NCBI GenBank assembly: GCA_951394045.1
Contig: OX595995.1
Location: 1,860,001-1,924,000 of the forward strand
Direction: 5' to 3'
Source: Nitzschia sp. DOCU1
Lineage: Eukaryota > Bacillariophyta > Bacillariophyceae > Bacillariales > Bacillariaceae
Length of the DNA stretch: 64,000 nucleotides
A program made the translations under genes and the position numbers. The notes under the pieces were generated by a model, which searched no databases, was not told where the DNA came from, and saw nothing but the letters and a program-made list of their open reading frames with translations. This document shows positions 10,762 to 22,697 of this stretch, piece after piece. Numbering within the stretch: the first letter of the stretch is position 1; the number at the start of each line of letters is the position of its first letter.

Positions 10762-11452
10762 TCACATGATTTCCCTGGTTTCTGCCTCCACCGTGGGAAC
10801 CAACTGAGTAGTTGCTTTCAATGTATGGGCAATCACGTCATCAGGAGCAAACGCCAAGTTCTGCTTCCAATTCAGCTCTTTGGAAGGAAGACAACAAGAA
10901 TTAAATTGACGTTTGGCAGGCTCGTAGGGTTTATCACCAGAGGTCCATACCAATTTTGGTAGTGTGGTAACTTCTTCCTCTGGAGTAATTGCTGCGAGTT
11001 GATAGTAACACGAGCACCCATCAAAATAGAACGGTACCGTGTACTGTCCAACAACTGATGACTGTGTCCCTGGGAGACCCCGTACATCATGGCTCTCTGT
11101 GTTGCAATCATCAATAGCACATCCGGCTTTACGAGACTGCAAGGTGGATAACATTGACTCTATTTGTAGCTTGTTACTAACAAATAGGCCAGTCGTGTAC
11201 CACAGCACAAAAGCATGTACCATTCTCGTCAATCAACTTCGCCACAGCCAAAACTACGGGAAGAGACTGACCAGAATGGCCATCCGCCAAAGCGCCCAAG
11301 AGGATGATCTTTCTGCCTGTGTAAAAAATGGGTCGCCAAACGCATCCCAGTACCGTCTGGTCACATCCACCATCAGCAATAAGGACGTGGGAACCAGATG
11401 TACTGGGCATAATAATGCGTTGGGTGACCATAGTCTGTGGGACTATGGCCAC
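10762..11452 (-). pseudogene. Copia protease and pre-integrase region
   Basis: Two overlapping frames are present. The first (11177-11452) holds a protease active-site-like LIADGGCDQTVLG. The second (10762-11232) continues into the protease C-terminus and a pre-integrase region (SRKAGCAIDDCNTESHDV, FYFDGCSCYYQL). A frameshift separates them within 11177-11232. The active-site triplet is DGG rather than DTG or DSG. Confidence 0.55.
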
Positions 11453-11473
11453 AGGATGTCAATTGGCGGTATC

Positions 11474-12283
<810 letters not shown>

Positions 12284-12408
12284 GAAGAGATGAGGCAACG
12301 ACTCTCTATTGTGGATCGCCGAAAGCTATGGACGAGAGGCATCGACACAATCTGCTCAGACAACAACCCTCCAGCAGGGAGGTAGTACAATAGTCATAAG
12401 AGTAGACG

Positions 12409-14710
12409 ATGAGGAACGATCGACTGTTGGATAACGAGTATCTAGAGTCGTTAGGAGAGTTAGACGAGGACGGACTTACTTTAAGTGGTATCCCGCCGGA
12501 CGATTTGTTCCCAGCCGCCGCATATCAGAACGGAGGCTATTCTGCTCCGTACGATCAGTTGCGAGAAGGAAGTGGGCCATACAAGGACTGGCCAGCATGG
12601 GGAGCGCAGTGACGACTCCAGGAAATAGCCACTGGACCATGGCATACGCAAGAGGTCAGAATGGCAACAACCAGGGACGTGCGAGTGCAGACACGGGAGG
12701 ACGCAGTACCTACTGGCAGAATGGCATGCCCGTAAATCACGAAGTGAGATGGAATCACTTGACGGTAATGGTCCCAAAGTTGGCACCATATACAGAGGAT
12801 CCAATCATCAAGAACCAAATCCACGAAAGGATTGTCAGGGCCATTGAAAGAAACAGCACAGCTCCATGGAGCGACAAGGCTGATGGTCTGGCCAATATAT
12901 TCATGGAGGAATGTCCCGGAGCTGAGACAATGGTAGACACAGCCATCGCAGAGTTTGGACAATACAATTCAGGCATTTATCGCTGGGAGACAATGGAAAT
13001 TCTGGATGCCATGGGGCAGGTCATAGACCCAGGCAACGGGCCGGATATCTCCGCAGCCCATAGGCAGTCAGCCACGTACTTCCGGGTAAACCTGACAGTT
13101 CGCCCCAGGGCTATGACCACCCACCAAGACATAGGAATCGACCCAACCAAATTCCCGGCACCGACCAATGGCACAGTGTACCTCCAAGTTTGGAAGGAAC
13201 ACGGGGCGATGCACAACAACATCACATTTGAAATGGTCACTGACCCAAACAAGTACAAGGATATGGTGGAGGCCTACGTGACAGGAGCTCAGCAAGTTCT
13301 CCTTCTGAAGCTTTCAGAACGACAGCAGGGCATCCCAGAGGCCAGGATCTTCAACAAATGGCTGATGGAAATAAAGCAGGAAACAAGGTTCTACGCATTG
13401 GCTCAGGCCACCAAAACTTATGTGGGGGTCATGGAGGGCGTCCTCTCTGTGGCCATGCGCCTCAAGAAAATAGAACAAAGGGTGTGGGATAGAACCCAAG
13501 GACGTCACGTGTTCAGCAAAATACACGATGTCTATAACCAATTCATGACCATCCTCAGGGATGTCGACGAAGCGGCCCCCCCAGCGGACCTACTGGACCT
13601 GGCCGATACATTCTATCACGCACTGGAGCGAGAGCTACAACAGCGGGTCGTCAGGAGCCGTCCACGAGGTCTACCGACGGATTTCACAGACAACTTGCGT
13701 CGCCTAAACGTTTTCAAGAGGATATGCGAGGAACAAGAAGCAGAAACGAAGCAAATCGTCCAAATTGGAGGGATTGGACGAGGCCGTGGTCCGACCCCAC
13801 GAGAGGTAACACCGGCCCAGTCCACCATATCACGGGGAGCAGGTCGCACATTTTCCGCAATGCGACAACCCAATTTCGGGGTAACCAGTAACTTCGGTGC
13901 TAGCCCGGGATTTCAAGGCTCTTTCCAAGGGGGTTTCGTGGGCTCAGCTATCGACAAGTCCACAGCAGCCACGGTGAAAGCGGACCCACCTCAACAAAAC
14001 ATTCATGTGGACATGGGGAACGAGTCGACGATTTTAATGGTACCCACAGAGCTGGCAATTGCCGGCGACCAAGATAAATGGGCAAATTATGCCATCCAAG
14101 CCCTTTGCTGCGCAAGCGTGGCAGAACAGGCACTCGCACAAGCCAGCGGAACCCCGTTCCCAAGAGAATGCTACGGCTGCAATGAAACCGGACATTTCTT
14201 CCAAGACTGCCCTAAGAAGATGGACAAAGAAGTGCTGAAAAACTTCTATAAACGCATGAAGGCCCACAAGGAAAGCAGAGCCAGATGGCGATCCGGAAAA
14301 GAACCGCATAAAGGAGGCTATATGTCCACCGAGATTTTCGATCATCTCAAGAAAATCACAGATGAAGCTACAAGTCCAACCGAACGCACCAGACTCCTAA
14401 CAAGTCTGGCCAGCGCCGTTGACAAACAAAATAGGAGCGGCAAGGACCACGAAGGAGCCAAGATCACCCCAGGGGTGACCCGACGCACTTTTGCATTCTG
14501 GAGGGCGGAGGAAAGGGACAAAGAAGAAGAAGGGAATAACAGGGCAGCCGGCAACACGTTTGCCATGATAGAACCAGACGGGAGACGCTTGGAATTCGCG
14601 CTCAATTCCATGCTCGCATTCATGGCCCTTCCAATTGGCAAAACAACGTCAGCAAATATATTCGTCAAAGGTTTGTACGACACGGGAGGCTGCTGCACCA
14701 TGCCCGGAAG
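12409..14710 (+). pseudogene. Gag with zinc knuckle, frameshifted near 12600
   Basis: A short N-terminal frame (12409-12612) and a long frame (12597-14774) together form the gag. The long part holds a large helical capsid-like region (about residues 30-390), a Gly/Arg-rich linker (GIGRGRGPT) and one CCHC knuckle, CYGCNETGHFFQDC. Near its end is the protease motif LYDTGG, after which the frame must shift by one base (about 14705) to continue the protease. Confidence 0.7.
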
Positions 14711-15231
14711 CTGTCAAAGCCATGCACGAATTGGAGAGCTACCGCTACGAACCAATCGCCATCGGGGGAATTGACGGCCAGGTGAAAATTACTCACATCA
14801 TTGAATATTTCATACCCTACTGTGACGAGTCGAGTGCCAATCACACCGTCATGATTGGACTCACGGAAACCTTGCCACTCAACACAATTTACGGATTGCC
14901 ACTAATTATGGCAGCAAAGCTCAAGGCCGACTTTGATGAAGGCATCGTACACTTTAAAATATTTGACGACAAGTTCAAATTGACAATGGAACGACCAAAC
15001 TTAATTCCGCTCGAGGAGATTGCGGCAGTGAGCCAGGACCGAAACAAGATCCTACTCGCCAAGGCCAAGAACATTCAAGTCGTCAACGAAAGAGTCGGAA
15101 AAGTATCCTTCTTGGACGTGATGGAAGGAATCTCGCCCTCGAAGAAAGCTATCACTATGCTCATGGACAAGGAAGGCAATGTCATCAACCAGAAAGACAC
15201 AGAACCGGAAATGGAAGACCTGATGGCCTGA
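14650..15231 (+). pseudogene. Aspartic protease region of the same element
   Basis: The active site DTGG is read in the gag frame at about 14678-14690. The rest lies in frame 1 (AVKAMHELESYRYEPIAIGG, FIPYCDESS, MIGLTETLPLNTIYGLP), ending at 15231. The order and the hydrophobic IGG/GLP strands fit a retropepsin. The one-base frame change at about 14705 looks like an indel, though programmed shifting cannot be excluded from one copy. Confidence 0.6.
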
Positions 15232-15342
15232 CGGGCACGGGGGAAGATACAAGCACCAGAAAGATTAATTCATAAAACTAAATCAACGACATGGACTAAT
15301 CTTTCTCGTGTAGGAGCGGCCCCCCAACTACGAGCACTCACG

Positions 15343-16191
15343 ATGGACCAACAACATGGCGGTGTTTTTGCGGCCTCATCCGCCACCAAAGAAGAAGAGC
15401 GACGAGCAAAACTAGGAGTCATGGACGATGGCACGAAGCCGGTTCAGGTACCAAAACGCTCCTGGAGAGCTCAGGTGAAAAATGTATACCAAGAAGAAGA
15501 AACACAGGACTTGGCGGAGGATCTCGAGTGGCTATTCGAGGATCAAGGACGAACTGTGGTCAAAACAAAAGCAAGCCCAGACCCAAGAAGGGATGTAATT
15601 AACTATCTAGAAGACGAACACGGAAAAGAGTTCATCGACAACATCCAGTGGCGCAAATGCCCAGAGGAATATCAAGGCGCAATCGAGGCAATCATAAAAG
15701 CATACTAGGATGTATTTATCAAAGCCGGCATGAAGCGCCACATCCTCGGATATGCCTTCAACATTGACACGGCAAAAATACAACCAGTTTGCTGCAAGCA
15801 GCCACGGTACGGACCGCACGAGGCCAGGGTAATTAGACAACTGGTCCAAGTATTGGAAGACAAGGGTTTGGTGGAGGATGACGAAGGACCATGGGGTGCG
15901 ATGGTCGTATTAGCCGCCAAGCCAAACCAAGGGCATGTACATTGGACAGAATATGTTTTCCGACTGTGCGTATCATATCGCAATCTTAATGCAGTCACCA
16001 GACCATTCCCATGCTTCATCATGCGATGCGACGATGCGGTCGAAGATATTGGGGACGCAAGACATTTTATCACGTTGGATTTAGATGCAGGATACTGGCA
16101 AGTGGCTATGCACGAAACGGCAAAGGAAAAGACGGCGTTCTTCGTACCAGAAGGGAAAAAGCATTGGAAGGTGCTATGGATTTGTATGTGA
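15343..16191 (+). pseudogene. Reverse transcriptase N-terminal part with an in-frame TAG
   Basis: One frame runs from 15343 to 16191 interrupted only by TAG at 15706-15708. Around it the sequence reads IIKAY, stop, DVFIKAG; family members have Trp at that site, so TGG to TAG is the likely change. RT fingers and the first catalytic Asp region (FITLDLDAGYWQVAM) are present. The YxDD box and everything downstream is missing. Confidence 0.7.
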
Positions 16192-16196
16192 CATGA

Positions 16197-16636
16197 TTGG
16201 TGGGAAATGGATGGGATGTGAAGTCATTTTGTGTGTAATAACGAGCACTCTGTTGGCAGCACATCCTGCCCTCCCCCCGAAAATGGCTATCGCGGGGGTT
16301 TTATAGGACTCCAGAAGTGCTCGATAATCTCGTAGTGGCCGGCGCGCAACGTGACCGATCGTCGATTTTGGCCTTCTGTGCTAAAACTCCCCGATAGCCG
16401 AAAAGTTGCATACCCCCTTCTAGCGTTCCCCACAATTGACCCCTGCCACTACTAGTAGTGGTTTCACGCAGAGGACATTGCGACTGCTTTTCGGAGCGTC
16501 CCTGACATGCGTGCTGACTGACGTAAATCCGGGTTACCCACTGGCAAGGGTACTCCAGCATTAGTGGACGAAATCAAGTGGAATCTCGCACCTCTACGCC
16601 CTCGCAAGAGGGAAAGAGAGTGCGTGACCGGGTGCA
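16197..16636. other. Leader-like spacer before the LINE
   Basis: No coding similarity is recognised. It lies directly upstream of the first LINE frame and may be its 5' untranslated region. The boundary with the truncated LTR element is near 16196. Confidence 0.35.
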
Positions 16637-17020
16637 ATGAGCTCTAACGAGTGGCATCAAGTCATAAAACGCCATCGTCAAAAGCCCACTGGAGAGAAAC
16701 ACAAAAGGAGGGCCCCGACAAAACACCAACGACAAACGGCTAGTTCGCCCGGCGGGCCCACGCCCGGCCGGCAAGACCGCTTGCCGCACGACCCGCGCGT
16801 GCACACCGCGCACAAGACGCCGAAACCCCAAGGTGGCGGCCGCCCCGGCGTCCAAGCAGGTCAAACTGACGAGCCCTCGACCAAACCGACCGAACAGAGA
16901 GACAATAACTACTTTGCCCCTCTATCGACCGACGATGACGACGACGACTCAGTAACCGTCCAGAGACTTTTTCCGTGTAAACGTTCTACCACTACTAAAC
17001 GAACAAACAAACAAAAGCCT
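16637..17020 (+). pseudogene. LINE N-terminal basic region
   Basis: A Lys/Arg/Pro-rich stretch starting at ATG 16637, with an acidic patch (DDDDDD) near 16935. It resembles a nucleic-acid-binding leader and leads into the endonuclease by a frame change at about 16990-17020. No fold is recognised. Confidence 0.4.
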
Positions 17021-17844
17021 TGGCATCGAAGTGATAACTCACAACGGTCAAGGGTACACGAACCACCAATCCTGCAAAAAGGACCAAATCGCGAACCTGC
17101 TGAACAAGAAGAAATCACCGACGATCTACCTTTCGCAAGAGTCCTGGGAAAAAGACAATGAAACTACAGAAGTTGAAGGTTGTCTCTTCTTCTCCAATGG
17201 CAACGACACAAACACCCGAAGCAAAGGCGGAGTGGCATAGTCCTCTGCCCCCAAGCAACGAGAGCATGGCACCGAGCAGGCCAGCCGGACCCGATCCAGC
17301 CACCGCCGACTGCCAAGCGACCCGAGCCATGGCACTAGAACTTGACTTTGAAGATTCGAAAAGGAAAGTAGTAAAAACATTTGTAATTACTACATACCTA
17401 CCGTGCACATCCTACAGGGACGAAGAATATGAAGAAGCCCTCGACCAACTACAAGCGCTAATCGCAAGATGCCCACCAGATGGCATCCTTGTCATTGGAG
17501 GCGACTTCAACGCCTCAATTGGAATCTCCAAACCAGAAGAAAACTACACAGTGACAGGGCCCTATGGCAAAGCACACCGAAACGTGCATGGAGAGAAACT
17601 ACGTAACTTCATGAGGATGAACAGCCTAACCTCTTGTGCTACCTTCTTTGAGAAAGCCTCACACGACACCTGGTCATTCGCTGGGAAAGGCGAGAGCCCC
17701 AAACAAATTGACCACATCCTTGCCAGACAAGCAGACCGAAAAAGGATCATCGACTGCAGCACAGGGGACGAAGCTGGCATGATGAGCGACCACCTAGCAG
17801 TAACCGCAAAGATCCGAATCGCCAAATTCATCCCGAACAAATGA
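17021..17844 (+). pseudogene. LINE AP-type endonuclease domain
   Basis: Three frames form the domain. The start reads GIEVITHNGQGYTNH and LSQESWEK (the metal-binding Glu region), then a one-base loss near 17235 creates a TAG. The last frame holds GDFNAS, the DTWSF strand, the IDHIL strand and the SDHLAV motif of the exonuclease-endonuclease-phosphatase fold. It ends at TGA 17842-17844, after which the frame continues without loss of similarity. Confidence 0.7.
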
Positions 17845-20080
17845 ATGGACCAAACCCCACAACCTGCCGACGAGACAGAACCAAGCAAACCAAAGAGGCC
17901 CAAAATCAACTGGACTGAGATCACCGAGGGCCACCAAAAGAGAGACTGGAACCTGGAAATGGCCAGACTCCTCTGCGAAAGCCCCAGTGCCGAACACGAC
18001 TACGCCGATCTGACACAATTAAGAACGAAAAGCGTAGACGACCCGCATGGTTCCGACACTCCAGCAAGAAACTGGAACAGCTGATTGAACAATGCAATGC
18101 AGCCCAAAAATCCTACAATAAGGACAAGGACAACAATGCAAAACGTGAACAATACAAGCAATCTCGACGCGCACTCTCCCAAGCGAAAGCAGAAGCCAAG
18201 AAAGAATGGCTGCGCAACTGACTCAATGAGGCCGAACGAATGGAACAAGACCCAAGACACGCATGGCGAGCAATTGATGAACTTGCCGCGGGACTCTACG
18301 GTCACCACCAACCAGCCACATTGATGAAGATGTGAAAAAAAGATGGAACCCTGGCCAAGAATGACACCGAAAATGATCAAGTCTTCAAAGAGCATTTTGA
18401 AGCACTCTACAACCAAACTGAAACAACAAGCTATGAACCAACCGTCCTCGACCAACTGGAACGAATCCCAGAAAAACCCGAACTTGGATACCCGCCAACC
18501 AACAAAGAGATCCGAGATGTACTGGCCCGAATGCAATATGAAAAGGCCCCCGGCCCGAATAATATCCTGACCAAAGCATTCAAAAACCTCACCGGCGCCG
18601 GCTTTGAAGAACTCCAATGGCTGATTGGCAAGTTCTGGGATGACCCAGACTTTCTACCGCAGGAATGGACCGAAATTAAACTTCGAGTCCTACCAAAGAA
18701 AGGAGACCTATCCAACCCAAACAACTGGAGAGGAATAGCCCTGGGAGACGTCGCAGCAAAAACAGTCTCATCCATCCTTACCCACTGACTCATGAAACAC
18801 CTAGGAGATTTCGGCATTGACGAACAATGCGGATGCCTTTTCAGAAAAGGATGCACCGATGCAACCTTTTCACTCAAAACAGCCCTACAGACACTTCGTG
18901 AACACGGACAATCAGCCTACGTACTGTTCGTCAACCTGGTCAAAGCATTCGACTCAGCGAACAGAGAACTGTTGTGGAGGATATTACAAATTTATGGCGT
19001 GCCCGAAGAAATGATCACAGTCATCAAAAAGCTACACAAGGACGTAACTTACCAAATGAAAGTGGGTTCGGAAATGACGAAAATCAAAGCTACCGTCAGG
19101 GTGAAACAAGGTGACAACCTCGGCCCTATCCTCTTCATTGTTCTTGTCAACGCTGTCGCGGCGTCCCTGAATAAAAAATGGAAGGAAGAAGGAATCGAAA
19201 CACCAGATTTCCGATGGCACAGAATGAAGGCAGACAGATCCATTGACCGCCAAGCCAACCCCCAACTGAGCAAAGGCACCCGCCACACCACTCAAGGGAA
19301 GAAATTCACCATTTTTAATTCCTATTACGTCAATGATGCCGCCTTTAGTCTGCTCAACAGAGAGGATTTAGAGAAGGCATCACGACTAATCCAGACGCAC
19401 TTCCGACGATTTGGACTTACCGTACGCTGCGTAGACAAAAGAAATAATGAGGACTCAAAGACCGAAGCCCTCTTTATCCCTTATCCCCGCAGCAAACCAC
19501 AAGCCCAAACCAGACGAAACCAGTGACATCATGCTCAACGACCACGAGTACTTCGGCTTCTGCCACCAGTTTAAATATTTGGGAACCACCTTCAACAACA
19601 AACTTGAAGACACCACAGATATTAAAAAACGAATCCAAAAAGCAACAGGAGCATTTGCCGCGATGGCCAAATTACTCAAGGATCCAGAGCTCGATCACAA
19701 GCTCAGGGTCCGAGCATACGAAGCCACCGTTCTCAATATTCTTCTCTTTGGCTGCGAAAGCTGGGCACTCAAAGTGTCTGACCGAAGAAAGCTCGAAACC
19801 TGCCACCTCCAATTCCTCAGATCAATGCATGGCATCTCCATCTATGACGTGAAAGACAACCGAATTCGAAACTCAGACGTCAGGGAGGAGCTTGGCTGCT
19901 ACTCCCTCTCACATAGCATGGAGCTCAGGCCAGCAAGATGGCTTGAGAAACTCGCAAATATTGACCAAAACTCGAAACCCCCGCAAAATCCTTGTCGTGT
20001 GGATGCCCAACCCACACCCGAAAGGAGACCCCAACAAACGGGAGCATTCGGGAACGGCTGACGGAAAGTTGGAGGGCTTA

Positions 20081-20871
20081 CCGTAATTTACGTAAAGATA
20101 TGCACCAAATTTACAGCGCATGGCGCGCGGTGCTTACAGCTTTATTCAAATCTATGCTCGTATGTAGACCTGTAGGAGTAAAATAATTTGACCAGTAAGA
20201 TCACATAGGGATTCCATGACGACTTGATAACGGGCCGTGATTCAAAACTCACATACGGAAATGTGGGAGCCCATCAAAAATGCAAACTCATTTTCACAAC
20301 TCAATGCTCCTTGAAAATGGGTCGCCAATCATTCACCACTAGCCAAAAACTCGCAATTGTTCAAGATGCCAATCAAAGGCTTGCCAATGGTGAGTCCCTG
20401 AGAAGCATAGGGAGATTGCACAACGTTCAGGGCATCCAAATTCGAAAATGGCAGGCCATGATCCAGCAGCTTGCAAGGAGCAGGCGATCTTCAAAGAGCT
20501 TGAACAAGGGTAGGCCTGGACGTCTGCAAGATCTAGAAGAAGAAATCATGACTTGGGCCCTTGAAATGCGAGATGCTGGAGTGCCATTGTCGTACAAGCA
20601 TCTTGTGGTGAAGGCTTGCGAATTGAATGTCGCCTTCAACAATTTGCCTTCTTCACAGCAGTACCACACAATCTTTTGTGTCACAAAATTTTGTGCTCCC
20701 ACGCATCGGTTGGGTCCTGCGCAGTGCAGTCATGGATGTGGAACATGGAATCTTGGTGAAATGGAATCCGGAATCTTAAGGTAAGTTCAGACTGGCCAGC
20801 CTGCAGAATGTACATAGGAATCGTGCAGTGCTTATATCTAAACGGTGCTTATTTCTTTACGTAAATTACGG
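20081..20871 (+). mobile_element. pogo/Tc1-like element with TA duplication, nested in the TIR element
   Basis: Its termini read CCGTAATTTACGTAAAGA inward on both sides (20081-20098 and 20854-20871) and it is flanked by TA (20079-20080 and 20872-20873). The inner ends remain similar for another ten bases. At 791 bp it can code only for a DNA-binding portion, so it is non-autonomous. Confidence 0.85.
20317..20784 (+). CDS. Truncated pogo-like transposase, helix-turn-helix part
   Basis: The ATG at 20317 begins MGRQSFTTSQKLAIVQDA, followed by NGESLRSIGRLHNVQ and IRKWQ, the pattern of a Psq-type helix-turn-helix at the start of pogo transposases. A second helical block (DLEEEIMTWALEMRDAGVPL, KHLVVKACEL) looks like the CENPB-type second DNA-binding domain. 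The DDE catalytic domain is absent; the frame degenerates after about residue 115 and stops at 20784. It could act only by binding the TIRs. Confidence 0.65.
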   Translation: MGRQSFTTSQKLAIVQDANQRLANGESLRSIGRLHNVQGIQIRKWQAMIQQLARSRRSSKSLNKGRPGRLQDLEEEIMTWALEMRDAGVPLSYKHLVVKACELNVAFNNLPSSQQYHTIFCVTKFCAPTHRLGPAQCSHGCGTWNLGEMESGILR

Positions 20872-20887
20872 TATTTATCGCATTCCC

Positions 20888-21287
20888 CCCCTGAAGTCCC
20901 ATTCAGTGGAATTTGGTGTTTTTTAAATGTGACTGACGTTGGCTTAATGGCAGCAAAATCTGTCTTAAGACAAATTAGTTTGACTGAATGACTGAACTAT
21001 TTTGTCTTAAGACTTTTTTTCAGCCTTTTGTAGGCGAATTCGCCACCATGGAATGTCACCATTCTGCACTATTTGCCTGCATCCGCCAGCGGAATGGCTT
21101 CGTTTGAGTTCTCAGATTTGCCAGAGAACAAACGACTCACTTATGTGAGTTCGCCGCTAGATTTGACTGAATTAGAGAAAAGAAAAGTCTTAAAACAAAT
21201 GAATTTGTCTTAAGACAAATGAATTGACTAAATAAAAGGAATCATGGAACAGAATTGAAGGAAGCCTACAGAATGGAACTTCAGGGG
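20888..21287. repeat. Inner inverted repeat with GTCTTAAGAC palindromes
   Basis: A 17-bp inverted repeat with one mismatch (CCCCTGAAGTYCCATTC, 20888-20904 and 21271-21287) bounds a 400-bp AT-rich stretch. Inside are three exact copies of the palindrome GTCTTAAGAC (20962, 21004, 21207) and one near copy (21187). It may be a third nested small element or the subterminal region of the TIR element. Confidence 0.5.
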
Positions 21288-21597
21288 TGATTCTCTATGA
21301 ATAAGTTCCTCGTCTGGCCGGCAGCCGTTCCCGAATGCTCCGGTCAGACACGGGTATGCCCACACTCTCCCCCACGAAAACTGGATGACAATTGCAAAAA
21401 ATCACAATGACTGGGCGGGAAAAATAGAAAACCAACTCGGCATCGCGAAAGACACATACACGCCTTTCAAGCTCCGCCAATGACAAAAAAAACGACGAAC
21501 ACACAGAAACACTGGCCCAAAAAATAGTACTAAACTAGGCGTGCACTCTTCTCTTCTCCTCCTGGTTCGCCATCATGGATGGGTGACAGACGCCTTG

Positions 21598-22006
21598 TGA
21601 GCTCTGATCGCTGAACATGGAATGGCGAACAATGACAAGGCGAAAAGCGAAGCCTCCTTCATTTCCTAGTGGGAAGAAGGGGTCTATGGCCGGATGCCCA
21701 TTCGGCAAAGGAAAAGGCATAATAATTCTATTTTAGAATCACAGGACGACAATACAATTAGGGTGTATGTTGGCTGATATTCGATTGTGTGAGATAAATA
21801 ATTGTGATATTGGGTCAACAACCTGGTCATTCCTCTGTTAGGGGTGCCTAAATCGCCTCGGAAACAGGTATGGAATGGATTCCGTGGGTATGGAATGGAT
21901 TTCACAGGGTTCATGACACCCCTTTCTCCAAATGAAACGAGTATACAAACAGCAGGCTTCGCTTTACGCAGTTTGACTATCCGCCATGTTCTGCGATCGG
22001 AGTGCG
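21598..22006. mobile_element. Small imperfect inverted-repeat element (MITE-like)
   Basis: About 50 bp near 21604-21658 (CTGATCGCTGAACATGG to AAGCGAAGCCT) pair imperfectly with 21951-22002 (AGGCTTCGCTTTACG to CCATGTTCTGCGATCGG). The interior has a direct GGTATGGAATGGATT repeat (21868 and 21888) and no gene. Exact ends and a target duplication were not found. Confidence 0.45.
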
Positions 22007-22697
22007 AATGGGGTTCTGTGCGATTTGGAAGGCCAAACCAGGGACGTTCCCATTGATCATGAAAAGATGTTAGCCGTTTCCGTCAAAAACCCGATTATTG
22101 AGGCTTCGGGAACGTTGATACATTACCAAGAAAGTGGTCTACAAGTGGCAGCCCCGTTTCGTTTCGAGGCTGCAACTCAACCAACTTCTCAGGTGCTGGC
22201 GCCGGGACTCACGGCCCTTGTGCGGCTTCCACGTTGCGATGCCTTGTGCTCTGCCCTCAACGCAATGCCAGCATTCAAAAAGCCCACCAGGCTCTCACAA
22301 TCGGCAGCGGATAGTGCATTGTGGGATTGTATGCGCTGGCAGGACGAATAGCAGAAGCCTTTCGTGTGCCACGAGAGGCAACACTCTTCCCCAGTGGACA
22401 TGGTAGGTGGCACAGCGATGCAGCGCCATGAGGGGCAATCTTCTTGAGGAAAGTGCGTAGCTTTCCTATGGTGTGGCCCAAGTTTAGCAGCTTGTTGTCG
22501 GCTTGAGTGTTCTTGATCTGCTGCTGCGTGACCTCTTCTACCTCCGGCGGGGCCTCCCTGGGGTTTCTAGGTGATCCGCCATTTCCTGCCGTGCCAGTTC
22601 TAGTAGCGGCGGAGCCAGCTGCCGGCGCCGCTGTGGCAGGGTTGCGGCTAGCTGCTGGTGCAAAGGCTGGTGGCAGAGCTGGTGGTATGGGTTCGGG
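22007..22697. other. Pro/Ala-rich minus-strand reading frames, origin unknown
   Basis: On the minus strand a frame from about 22710 to 22275 reads a Pro/Ala/Thr-rich stretch, then PRNPREAPPEVEEVTQQQIK and GHTIGKLRTFLKKIAPHG. A second minus frame (22189-22413) and a plus frame (21986-22351) overlap it. The compositional change suggests a degraded gag-like protein, perhaps a continuation of the gag-like pseudogene at 24700-26000 if the RT fragment was inserted between them. I do not recognise it. Confidence 0.3.

Larger units (their letters stand above)
12409..16196 (+). mobile_element. 5' part of an LTR retroelement (gag-protease-RT), 3' truncated
   Basis: Gag, protease and the first part of RT follow each other on the plus strand; the element ends abruptly within RT at about 16196 and no LTR is recognised at either end. 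The RT segment (LCVSYRNLNAVTRPF, RCDDAVED, LDLDAGYWQVAM, KEKTAFFVPEGKK) is of the Ty3/gypsy-like type common in diatoms. Frameshifts occur near 12600 and 14705, and a TAG at 15706. Confidence 0.75.
20042..21340. mobile_element. TIR DNA element with 3-bp CGG duplication, inserted in the LINE
   Basis: The ends are a perfect 19-bp inverted repeat, GAGCATTCGGGAACGGCTG at 20042-20060 and its complement at 21322-21340. CGG flanks both sides (20039-20041 and 21341-21343). Removing the element and one CGG restores the LINE reading frame. A 3-bp duplication suggests PIF/Harbinger- or CACTA-like mobilisation. No transposase of its own is seen; its interior is taken up by other inserts. Confidence 0.8.
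17845..21483 (+). pseudogene. LINE reverse transcriptase and C-terminal domain
   Basis: After a frame change near 18010 the RT frame runs with TGA at 18219, 18333 and 18786. Motifs: APGPNNILTKAFKNL, LRVLPKKGDLSNPNNWRGIA, VLFVNLVKAFDSANRELLW, KQGDNLGPILF, NSYYVNDAAF and FKYLGTTFNNK. The usual catalytic Asp of VDL...KAFD and the first Asp of YxDD are both Asn, so the enzyme is inactive. A one-base shift near 19480 precedes the thumb and C-terminus (LLFGCESWALKVSDRRKLE). The last exon-like piece (21344-21483) ends FKLRQ. Confidence 0.75.
16637..21538 (+). mobile_element. Decayed LINE (endonuclease and RT), split by a TIR element
   Basis: Order: basic N-terminal region, AP-type endonuclease, RT and C-terminal domain, with at least five frame changes and four in-frame TGA codons. 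The coding frame stops at 20038 and resumes at 21344. Excising 20042-21340 plus one CGG copy rejoins it in frame (PQQT, then VRHGYAHTLPHENW). It ends with TGA at 21481-21483 and an A-rich tail. Confidence 0.8.

Noticed and set aside
17842..18788. TGA codons read as selenocysteine or as a reassigned code
   Set aside because: Host-like genes here use TGA as a stop or lack it; the same elements also have TAA and TAG stops and frameshifts, so decay is simpler.
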